A DNA stretch of 13,021 bases from NCBI GenBank assembly GCA_007116685.1, contig SKIC01000005.1, positions 1 to 13,021 on the forward strand, given 5' to 3'. The DNA comes from Balneolales bacterium. GTDB taxonomy: Bacteria; Bacteroidota; Rhodothermia; Balneolales; Natronogracilivirgulaceae. Both the position numbers and the translations under genes were made by a program. Below, piece after piece: positions 7,620 through 13,021 of this stretch (position 1 is its first letter; the number at the start of each line of letters is the position of its first letter). The notes beneath the pieces were generated by a model. It was given only the letters and a program-made list of their open reading frames with translations. It had not been told where the DNA came from and did no database searches.

Positions 7620-8018
7620 TTATGAGTCATTTGAAATACCCGTTCTCAATTCAGAGGACGATATACCATCAGTTCTAGGTATCATCACACACTTTTTACC
7701 ATTGTCTTTGCAATACTTCAGCGTTTCTTGAAAATACTTGTGGTTTTGATCTTCACCATATACAAAAACGTCGAAATCATTTTCAGCAGCAAATTTATCA
7801 ACACGTTCATATGGAAAAGCTTTATCTACACATTTTAAACTATTAACTATTCTAATTCGAGTTTCTAAGCTATAGAAAAAATCACACCCTTTAGATTTTT
7901 TACAATCATCATGCACTCCTACCACAAGAGTGTCACCAAAAGATGCCGCCTTCTCAAGTAGATTAAGATGACCGATATGAAATAAATCAAATACTCCTAC
8001 AGTAATAACTTTTGTCAT
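7620..8018 (-). CDS. TagD-like cytidylyltransferase
   Basis: A 132-residue enzyme, almost exactly the length of Bacillus TagD (129). It has the nucleotide-binding start GVFDLFHIGHLNLL (residues 8-21), whose H14-x-x-H17 is the catalytic HxGH motif, and the terminal RTDGISSS (115-122) that closes the CTP site. R54, in the LETR stretch, fits the conserved mid-domain arginine. TagD joins CTP and glycerol 3-phosphate to make CDP-glycerol. Related enzymes activate phosphocholine, phosphoethanolamine or sugar phosphates, and the sequence alone does not settle which. The downstream LicD-like gene would use the CDP product. The ATG at 8018 has a good Shine-Dalgarno (GGAG, seven bases upstream), unusual for this group. 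A promoter and palindrome lie just upstream, so the pair is probably regulated. Confidence 0.8.
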   Translation of the reverse strand: MTKVITVGVFDLFHIGHLNLLEKAASFGDTLVVGVHDDCKKSKGCDFFYSLETRIRIVNSLKCVDKAFPYERVDKFAAENDFDVFVYGEDQNHKYFQETLKYCKDNGKKCVMIPRTDGISSSELRTGISNDS

Positions 8019-8025
8019 GTGTTGA

Positions 8026-8031
8026 CTCCCT
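8026..8031 (-). promoter_or_regulatory. Shine-Dalgarno of the TagD-like gene
   Basis: The minus strand reads AGGGAG with seven bases before the ATG at 8018. Most genes in this window lack a clear Shine-Dalgarno, so this one supports the chosen start. It lies only two bases downstream of the palindrome, so anything that binds the palindrome or folds it in RNA could affect it. Confidence 0.6.
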
Positions 8032-8033
8032 AT

Positions 8034-8048
8034 TGCAACATTGTTGCA
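8034..8048. promoter_or_regulatory. Perfect 7-1-7 palindrome, candidate operator
   Basis: TGCAACA (8034-8040), one central base, then TGTTGCA (8042-8048) make a perfect inverted repeat. The 7-1-7 geometry is that of Fur-family metalloregulator boxes (Fur, Zur, PerR), though other dimeric repressors bind similar sites. It covers the expected transcription start of the cytidylyltransferase-LicD operon, where a bound protein would block initiation. As an RNA hairpin it would be poor because the loop is a single base. The regulator is not in the window. Confidence 0.5.
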
Positions 8049-8049
8049 T

Positions 8050-8080
8050 CAAATATAATAAACCTGAATCCAAATCAAAA
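8050..8080 (-). promoter_or_regulatory. Predicted promoter of the TagD-LicD operon
   Basis: The minus strand carries TTTTG (8080-8076), an 18-base spacer and TATATTTG (8057-8050), a full match to the Bacteroidota -33/-7 pattern TTTG / TAnnTTTG. The start of transcription would fall near 8045, inside the palindrome. The leader to the ATG at 8018 would be about 27 bases and would contain the Shine-Dalgarno. Confidence 0.6.
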
Positions 8081-8097
8081 GATTAATCAGGATTCAA
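8064..8097 (-). terminator. Inverted repeat across the mlaC-like stop codon, possible terminator
   Basis: Eight-base arms at 8090-8097 and 8064-8071 pair (one wobble) around an 18-base spacer that contains the stop codon of the MlaC-like gene. Within the spacer AATC-TTTT-GATT can form a smaller hairpin. A T-rich run (GTTTATTATATTT) follows on the minus strand. It could end the tolC-mlaC transcript. The same DNA holds the -33 element of the next promoter, so it may instead be a regulatory site. Confidence 0.35.
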
Positions 8098-8665
8098 CTC
8101 TACGTCTCAGGCTATCAAGCAAGGCATCAAATCCACGTCTCCGGATAATATTCTGAAAAGATCTTCGGTAGGATTCGGCTGTCCAGACGTTATCTACAGA
8201 CATATCTGCTATTAGCCAAGAGCCATCTACTTTGTGCATACGATATTGAACGGGAGTTCTGACATTATCAAGTACAGCTATGGTAACAACATGTGCCTCA
8301 TTATCTGATACTTCGATGTCTTCGTAGCTTACCTCAGCTCTGTAAATATCTAACTGCCCTAAAGAGTGCTGACGAATAACACGTGCAAACAAATCAACGA
8401 ACTCTGCTCTTTGCTCTTCTGTGATGTTATCGTAGTGATCAGCTAGAGCTACCCTGGCCATAGCCGGATAATCCACTATATCGTTAATAATCGCTTTTAA
8501 ATGCTCTCTTTGTTCTTCTGTGTAAGACTGACCGCGTGGTCCTAAAAGTTCTTTAATCTGCTGATCCCTCTCATCCAGAATATTCCGAATATAATCAGGA
8601 GTATCTATTGCTGGTGATTCATAAAAAAGACCAAAGAGAAATATGGTCAATAAAAATAATTTCAT
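8087..8665 (-). CDS. MlaC/Ttg2D-family periplasmic lipid-binding protein
   Basis: A 192-residue protein with a short signal peptide (MKLFLLTIFLFGLF), then the MlaC layout. A helical region contains IINDIVDYPAMARVALADHY (59-78), matching the family's F-D/Y-x-x-x-M-A/S-x-x-A/V-L core, followed by EEQRAEFVDLFARVI (83-97). The C-terminal sheet ends in YRMHKVDGSWLIADMSVDNV (141-160), the usual DG-x-W-x-I-x-D-V/M tract. MlaC carries phospholipid across the periplasm between MlaFEDB in the inner membrane and an outer-membrane partner. I chose the ATG at 8665, two bases after the TolC-family stop, because it begins the signal peptide; an in-frame ATG at 8710 would place 15 polar residues before it. 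No mlaD, mlaE or mlaF lies in the window; the partner next door is a TolC-family protein. Confidence 0.75.
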   Translation of the reverse strand: MKLFLLTIFLFGLFYESPAIDTPDYIRNILDERDQQIKELLGPRGQSYTEEQREHLKAIINDIVDYPAMARVALADHYDNITEEQRAEFVDLFARVIRQHSLGQLDIYRAEVSYEDIEVSDNEAHVVTIAVLDNVRTPVQYRMHKVDGSWLIADMSVDNVWTAESYRRSFQNIIRRRGFDALLDSLRRRVES

Positions 8666-8667
8666 AA

Positions 8668-10050
8668 TTACTGAGTGAGATTTTGAATAGGTAAGCCGGT
8701 GGAATTCCACAATCGAATCTTCCTCGTATTATAATCGTGCACCCTATTCAGATAATTAGCTTCAAATTCGAATTTATTTCGGAGAGCATCTACCAAATTT
8801 TTGGCATCTGCAAATCCCAGATCGTAGTCAATTTGCTCCATACGGAGCCATTCATTACTAACATCAAAAGCCTTTCGAATGTTTCTCATTCTGGATTCAG
8901 CAATCATCAAGGCTCTGTATTGATCACGAATTTCTAGCATGATACCATCCTGAGCAGCATATTCAAAATCTTCAAGCTGTCTGATTTGTATTTGAGAACG
9001 CTGAGCCTGATTACGAATTTGTACAACATTTAAATTCTGCTGAAAACTGAAACCAAAACTAACGGAACCGTAGTTCGTTGTATTACGAATGAAAGGATTT
9101 GTCTGGCGTGGTCGATTTGGAGTATAAGCCCCTCTCGCCTGGAGTCCTAAAAATAATGACGGATAATACCCCGCTTCAATAGCCTCTTTACCGGCGCGGG
9201 CGGCTCTCTGAGCTGACGCCAGGCCTTTTAACTCCGGTCTGTTTTCTAATGCGGACTGCTCATAAAAAGTAACAGCGTTTATAGGCTGAGGCAGAGGATC
9301 AAGAAAGTTTTCATTAGGAAGTAATACAACATCGCCGGTAATACCTAAAGCCAGTTTCCAAACTTCATTTGAGAAAATCAGATTTTGATACACTTCATCC
9401 GCTTGGGCAGCAAATTCATGAGTGAAAATATAAAATTGGAAAAAATCTGCTTCCTCAAGATTGTGATCTCCGCTGTCTCTCATCTCCTCTAGTTGTTTCT
9501 CAGCATCAACCAAATCTCTTTGAGCTTGAGAAATCAAACGATGTAATTCTACAGATAACAATCTGGAATAATACAACTCAGCAAGCTGTAATTTGTAAGC
9601 ATTCTTTTCCGCTTCCACCTGATGTATAACGGCTTCAGCGCCCTCACGAGCTGCTTTAACGGCATTACCAATGGCACCCCAGGTATAGATGGGCTGAAGT
9701 GCCGTAATTTCTGCTTGTGTGAATACTGCCCAGTTTTCCCAATCATTTTCAAGATTAGGATCTAGATAAAGCTGATTAGAGGGGGTCCCTGAAGGGCTTG
9801 TAACCCCGGGTATAAGTCCATGTGCGGTATTCAGATTTACTCTGGGTAAAATACGTTGAGATTGCGCTCTGAATACTCTGTTTTGAGCAAGTTCAATTTC
9901 TCTTTTTTGAGCATTTATGAGTGATGAATTTTCTAATCCGGCTTCAATAAATTCAGACAATGAATACCTCAAAGTATCCTGCGCTTTCAATGATGATTGA
10001 ACTGCCAGAAAAGCAATGAGCAAGATGCAAAACTTAAAAAACGTATTCAT
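8668..10050 (-). CDS. TolC-family outer-membrane efflux protein
   Basis: A 460-residue protein with a signal peptide (MNTFFKFCILLIAFLAVQ, cleavage probably after KAQ at 22-24). It has the two-fold repeat of TolC proteins: long amphipathic helices rich in A, E, Q and R, with YSRLLSVELHRLISQAQRDL in the first half and YRALMIAESRMRNIRKAFDV in the second. The beta strand pieces include LPRVNLNTAHG and YPSLFLGLQARG. Such proteins form trimeric channels through the outer membrane and periplasm, usually with an inner-membrane transporter and adaptor, which are absent here. I chose the ATG at 10050 because it starts the signal peptide; an earlier in-frame ATG would add nine residues. It precedes the MlaC-like gene by two bases, which suggests a lipid or hydrophobic substrate rather than drug export. 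Confidence 0.82.
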   Translation of the reverse strand: MNTFFKFCILLIAFLAVQSSLKAQDTLRYSLSEFIEAGLENSSLINAQKREIELAQNRVFRAQSQRILPRVNLNTAHGLIPGVTSPSGTPSNQLYLDPNLENDWENWAVFTQAEITALQPIYTWGAIGNAVKAAREGAEAVIHQVEAEKNAYKLQLAELYYSRLLSVELHRLISQAQRDLVDAEKQLEEMRDSGDHNLEEADFFQFYIFTHEFAAQADEVYQNLIFSNEVWKLALGITGDVVLLPNENFLDPLPQPINAVTFYEQSALENRPELKGLASAQRAARAGKEAIEAGYYPSLFLGLQARGAYTPNRPRQTNPFIRNTTNYGSVSFGFSFQQNLNVVQIRNQAQRSQIQIRQLEDFEYAAQDGIMLEIRDQYRALMIAESRMRNIRKAFDVSNEWLRMEQIDYDLGFADAKNLVDALRNKFEFEANYLNRVHDYNTRKIRLWNSTGLPIQNLTQ

Positions 10051-10105
10051 AAAATTATCTGCCAGATAGAGTATCAATAATGTTTACCTGTCTGATTTAT
10101 TGCGC

Positions 10106-10144
10106 AAAAAAAAAGGAAGCCACTCACTTGAGAAACTTCCTTTT
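10106..10144 (-). terminator. Rho-independent terminator after tRNA-Ser
   Basis: On the minus strand AAAAGGAAG (10144-10136) pairs with CTTCCTTTT (10119-10111). Further partial pairing in the loop includes CTC/GAG around AAGT. The stem runs into nine consecutive T residues (10114-10106). It starts four bases after the tRNA 3' end and separates the tRNA from the tolC-type gene, which must therefore have its own promoter in the 55 bases that remain. Confidence 0.85.
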
Positions 10145-10147
10145 CTG

Positions 10148-10232
10148 CGGAGGGAGAGGGATTCGAACCCCCGGAGACTTTCGCCTCAACGGTTTTCAAG
10201 ACCGCCGCATTCGACCGCTCTGCCATCCCTCC
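10148..10232 (-). tRNA. tRNA-Ser (anticodon UGA)
   Basis: An 85-base tRNA with a seven-pair acceptor stem (GGAGGGA with TCCCTCC, discriminator G), anticodon loop CTTGAAA with anticodon TGA at 10198-10196, and the long variable arm of serine tRNAs (GAGGC-GAAA-GTCTC). The T arm has GGGGG, the loop TTCGAAT, then CCCTC with one G-T wobble. It reads UCA codons. CCA is not encoded and must be added afterwards. A strong terminator follows directly. Confidence 0.95.
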
Positions 10233-10243
10233 TTAAAGAGAGG

Positions 10244-10251
10244 CAAATATA
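10244..10251 (-). promoter_or_regulatory. Predicted -7 element of the tRNA-Ser promoter
   Basis: TATATTTG on the minus strand, 11 bases before the tRNA 5' end, is a full match to the Bacteroidota -7 element TAnnTTTG and is identical to the element before the TagD-like gene. I find no good -33 TTTG at the expected distance. The position would give a leader of only a few bases, normal for a tRNA. Confidence 0.5.
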
Positions 10252-10303
10252 ACAACATTCTAATTAAAATGTGCTATTTACCTATCAGAAATTAAAAGAA
10301 CAA

Positions 10304-11182
10304 TTATTGAGATAATGCTTCCGCACCGGAAACAATCTCGGAGATTTCAGTAGTAATAGCTGCCTGACGAGCTTGGTTATATTTCAACTGCAACTCACGG
10401 ATGATTTCTTTAGCATTTTCAGTAGCATTATCCATTGCTGCCATTCGGGCACCCTGCTCAGAAGCGTAGGATTCCAATAAGGCACGCCATAGTTGCATAT
10501 TCAAATGCTTTGGAACTAATTCATCAAGAATTTCAGCAGCTCCAGGTTCAAAGATGTAATCTTTTGCTTGCTCGCTTGAAGCATCTGCTCCTTCTTCCGT
10601 TGGTACAGGAAGAAGCTGGTCTACAATACGATTCTGAGCAATAACACTTTTGAATTCGTTGAAAGCTAAATAAACAGCGTCATATTCTCCATTTTCGTAT
10701 TCAGCAATAACGGAAGACATCAGCTTGACAGCTTTGTCAAAATTCAAATTATCAAAGAATCCGTCATGACTTTTCACGACATCTCTTCTCTTTCTAAAGT
10801 AATCACCGGCTTTTTTACCAATAGTTAACACTTTGAAAGTATTGGCATCAACATATTGTTGAAAATCAGCTTGGATTTTTTGCTCAACAACTTTGAAGAG
10901 ATTAGTATTAAAACCACCGCATAAACCTCTGTCAGAGCCAATAACTATCATCAAGACATTTTTCACTTCGGCTCTTTCCTGAAGAAGCGGATTATTACTA
11001 TCAGATGCATTTACGAGACGAGCCATCACTTCTTTAAGTTTTTGACCGTATGGTCTGGAAGCTATGGCACGATCCTGAGCCTTCCTCAAACGCGCAGCAG
11101 CAACCATTTTCATGGCTTTTGTAATCTGCTGAGTATTCTTTACAGAAGAAATTCTATCTCGTATGTCTCTTAAGTTTGCCAT
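10304..11182 (-). CDS. atpG: ATP synthase F1 subunit gamma
   Basis: A 292-residue protein, the usual size, with both hallmark ends of the rotary shaft. The N-terminal helix is MANLRDIRDRISSVKNTQQITKAMKMVAAA (in part residues 1-18, then KAMKMVAAARLRKAQ). The C-terminal helix is MAAMDNATENAKEI then LQLKYNQARQAAITTEI with an ending SGAEAL. The middle holds GSDRGLCGGFN (about 83-93), also conserved. Gamma turns inside the alpha3-beta3 ring and couples proton flow through Fo to ATP synthesis. The ATG is two bases after the atpA stop, so the genes share a transcript. No atpD or atpC follows: the gene is followed by tRNA-Ser, so beta and epsilon must lie elsewhere. Confidence 0.97.
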   Translation of the reverse strand: MANLRDIRDRISSVKNTQQITKAMKMVAAARLRKAQDRAIASRPYGQKLKEVMARLVNASDSNNPLLQERAEVKNVLMIVIGSDRGLCGGFNTNLFKVVEQKIQADFQQYVDANTFKVLTIGKKAGDYFRKRRDVVKSHDGFFDNLNFDKAVKLMSSVIAEYENGEYDAVYLAFNEFKSVIAQNRIVDQLLPVPTEEGADASSEQAKDYIFEPGAAEILDELVPKHLNMQLWRALLESYASEQGARMAAMDNATENAKEIIRELQLKYNQARQAAITTEISEIVSGAEALSQ

Positions 11183-11184
11183 AA

Positions 11185-12804
11185 TTATGCATTATCCCGG
11201 CTTGCGAGCATTTGTGACTGAACTGTATTTGCTACTTCTAATAATTTAGCCTGGTTCTCATCACTCAACACTCCTTGAGCATCGATTTCAGCCATAGCAT
11301 CTGAGTGCTTAGTTGATAACATCTCAAGATATTGCTCTTCAAATTCACTAATTAAATCTACGCCGAGCTTGTCGAGGATTCCATTATTATTTGCAAACAA
11401 AAGTGCAACCTGTTGGCTAACTGCAAGTGGGTTGTACTGACCTTGCTTAAGCAATTCTACAGAACGAGCACCACGATTTAGCTGCTTTTGAGTTGCCGCG
11501 TCAAGATCTGAACCGAATTTTGCAAACGCTTCAAGTTCTCTGTACTGAGCTAAATCAAGTTTCAAAGTTCCGGAAAGCTTTTTCATAGCTTTAACCTGTG
11601 CAGAACCTCCCACACGAGATACAGAAATACCAACATCAATAGCTGGACGAATACCAGAATTGAATAAGTTGGTTTGAAGGAAAATCTGACCGTCGGTAAT
11701 AGAAATTACGTTGGTTGGAATGTAAGCAGATACGTCACCCGCCTGAGTTTCAATGATAGGAAGAGCTGTTAGTGAACCTCCACCCTTGATCATTCCTTTA
11801 ATAGAATCAGGAATGTCGTTCATGTTTTGGGCTACTTCATCATTCTTGTTGATTTTAGCAGCTCTCTCAAGGAGACGACTGTGAAGGTAGAATAAATCAC
11901 CAGGATAAGCTTCACGACCCGGAGGACGCCTAAGAAGTAGTGATACCTCCCGGTAGGCTACTGCCTGCTTAGACAAATCATCATAAACAATAAGTGCATG
12001 ACGACCGGTATCGCGGAAGAATTCACCGATAGCAGCGCCTGCGTAAGGAGCGATAAAACGAAGAGGAGCAGAAGCGGAAGCCGGAGCAGAAACGATTACT
12101 GTGTAATCCATTGCGCCTTTTTCTTCCAAAGCCTGACGTACCTGAGCAACAGTTGAGCCTTTTTGGCCAATGGCTACATAAATACAAAATACTGGCTTGT
12201 CTGTTTGGTGAGTAGACTTCTGATTGATGATGGTATCAATAGCAATTGCGGTTTTACCGGTCTGTCTGTCACCAATAATCAATTCACGCTGACCACGACC
12301 AATAGGAATCATGGAGTCAATCGCTTTAATTCCTGTCTGAAGCGGTTCGTTTACCGGCTGGCGATAGATTACACCGGGAGCCTTACGCTCCATAGGGCAA
12401 CGGTAGGTACCACCTTCGATAGGCCCTTTACCATCAAGAGGATTTCCAAGTGGATCAATTACACGACCAAGAACACCTTCACCTACCGGAATAGATGCGA
12501 TATTTTTAGTTCTGCGCACAGAATGACCTTCCTGTACAGAGTTAGCTGCACCAAAAAGTACGATACCAACATTGTCTTCTTCAAGGTTAAGTACCATTCC
12601 TGATACTGCTTTTCCATCTGAACCTTTAGAATCTGGTAATTCCACAAGTTCACCGGCCTGTACTTTAGAGAGACCGTGTACCCTTGCGATACCATCCCCT
12701 ACTTCAAGTACAGTACCAACGTCATAAACATCAGCTTCGCTGCCAAAACCGGCTAGTTGTTTGCGAAGTATGGATGAAACCTCTTCTGGTTTAACTTGAC
12801 TCAT
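11185..12804 (-). CDS. atpA: ATP synthase F1 subunit alpha
   Basis: A 539-residue protein with P-loop GDRQTGKT (178-185), Walker B region LIVYDD (271-276) and SVSRVGG (394-400), whose R397 is the arginine finger reaching into the catalytic site on beta. The alpha subunit binds non-catalytic nucleotide and forms the alpha3-beta3 ring. It is longer than the E. coli protein (513), partly through an insertion near residues 320-341 (NMNDIPDSIKGMIKGGGS), which I recall as typical of Bacteroidota-type alpha subunits. The ATG at 12804 has an AGGA seven bases upstream (12815-12812). It lies 30 bases after atpH and two before atpG in one operon. Confidence 0.98.
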   Translation of the reverse strand: MSQVKPEEVSSILRKQLAGFGSEADVYDVGTVLEVGDGIARVHGLSKVQAGELVELPDSKGSDGKAVSGMVLNLEEDNVGIVLFGAANSVQEGHSVRRTKNIASIPVGEGVLGRVIDPLGNPLDGKGPIEGGTYRCPMERKAPGVIYRQPVNEPLQTGIKAIDSMIPIGRGQRELIIGDRQTGKTAIAIDTIINQKSTHQTDKPVFCIYVAIGQKGSTVAQVRQALEEKGAMDYTVIVSAPASASAPLRFIAPYAGAAIGEFFRDTGRHALIVYDDLSKQAVAYREVSLLLRRPPGREAYPGDLFYLHSRLLERAAKINKNDEVAQNMNDIPDSIKGMIKGGGSLTALPIIETQAGDVSAYIPTNVISITDGQIFLQTNLFNSGIRPAIDVGISVSRVGGSAQVKAMKKLSGTLKLDLAQYRELEAFAKFGSDLDAATQKQLNRGARSVELLKQGQYNPLAVSQQVALLFANNNGILDKLGVDLISEFEEQYLEMLSTKHSDAMAEIDAQGVLSDENQAKLLEVANTVQSQMLASRDNA

Positions 12805-12834
12805 ATAAAAATCCTGTTTCTACTTAAATCTGAA

Positions 12835-13021
12835 TTAGATATTTGAAGTTGCAAACAACGTTTCGAGTTGTCTGACCTTATTTTTAATGGAACCGTCAAT
12901 AACAGTATCCTCAATTTTAACTTTAAGGCCGCCTTTTAAGGATTTATCCTCAAGCGTTGTTAGATTAACTTTTTTTCCGGTGCTTTTTTCGATTGACTTC
13001 TGAAGGTCTGTTACCTGCTTC
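12835..13021 (-). CDS. atpH: ATP synthase F1 subunit delta (3' part)
   Basis: The last 61 residues of an open frame that enters from the right edge and stops at TAA (12837-12835). The sequence includes KSLKGGLKVKIEDTVIDGSI and then KNKVRQLETLF, which matches the conserved C-terminus of the delta/OSCP subunit (GG-x-x-x-x-x-x-D-x-x-x-DGS-x-x-x-x-L-x-x-L). Delta joins the top of F1 to the peripheral stalk of Fo. The position just before atpA is the usual one. The N-terminal part is outside the window, so completeness cannot be judged. Confidence 0.9.
   Translation of the reverse strand, partial: KQVTDLQKSIEKSTGKKVNLTTLEDKSLKGGLKVKIEDTVIDGSIKNKVRQLETLFATSNI

Noticed and set aside
8666..8710. Fifteen-residue N-terminal extension of the MlaC-like protein.
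   Set aside because: It would overlap the TolC-family coding end and place polar residues before the signal peptide.
10051..10105. Promoter for the tolC-type gene after the terminator.
   Set aside because: One must exist here, but the best match to TAnnTTTG has two mismatches and the spacing is loose, so I cannot place it.
10253..10268. Hairpin with five-base arms between atpG and the tRNA.
   Set aside because: Only five pairs, one of them a wobble, AT-rich, and without a clean T tract, so it is too weak to call a terminator.
10080..10295. A 71-codon plus-strand frame encoding GGRGIRTPGDFRLNGF and further residues.
   Set aside because: It is an antisense reading of tRNA-Ser, a well-known false protein in many annotations.
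12163..12603. A 146-codon plus-strand open frame.
   Set aside because: It lies entirely antisense to atpA, which is certain; it has no recognisable domain and no start signal.

Overview
The window looks like a chromosomal segment from the Bacteroidota/Balneolota/Rhodothermota group. Four things suggest this. The ATP synthase genes run atpH-atpA-atpG and no atpD or atpC follows, as is common in that group. The alpha subunit carries an extended loop before its GGGSLTALPI stretch. The capsule-type outer-membrane protein is of the Wzi type common there. Several genes are preceded by the TAnnTTTG promoter element typical of these bacteria. Base composition is AT-rich. I see no insertion sequence, phage gene, CRISPR array or recombination site. 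The exact taxon cannot be fixed from this sequence.

Layout from left to right. An FtsE-type ABC ATPase lies on the plus strand (38-730). It converges with a minus-strand block transcribed right to left: an AttH/CrtC-type lipocalin-like exported protein (5125-6192), a PglK-type ABC flippase (3255-5045), a GT-A glycosyltransferase (2290-3258) and a Wzi-family outer-membrane protein (770-2290). The last three overlap by a few bases and should be translated together. They describe glycan assembly, membrane flipping and surface handling. A P-loop kinase-like gene (6295-7023, plus) meets a two-gene minus operon head to head at its 3' end. That operon encodes a TagD-like cytidylyltransferase (7620-8018) and a small LicD-like phosphotransferase (7020-7619). 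It has its own recognisable promoter, and a perfect 7-1-7 palindrome lies at the expected transcription start.

Further right, all on the minus strand, are an MlaC-like lipid-binding protein (8087-8665) directly behind a TolC-family outer-membrane protein (8668-10050). Then come tRNA-Ser(UGA) with a strong intrinsic terminator, atpG, atpA and the 3' part of atpH, which runs off the right edge.

How the genes may work together: everything between the FtsE gene and the tRNA concerns the cell envelope. The most interesting reading is that kinase, cytidylyltransferase and LicD-type transferase form a compact CDP-activation and transfer route, similar in logic to LicA-LicC-LicD but built from different enzyme families. 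It may decorate the glycan handled by the neighbouring flippase, glycosyltransferase and Wzi operon. This is inference from gene content; the substrate cannot be read from the sequence.
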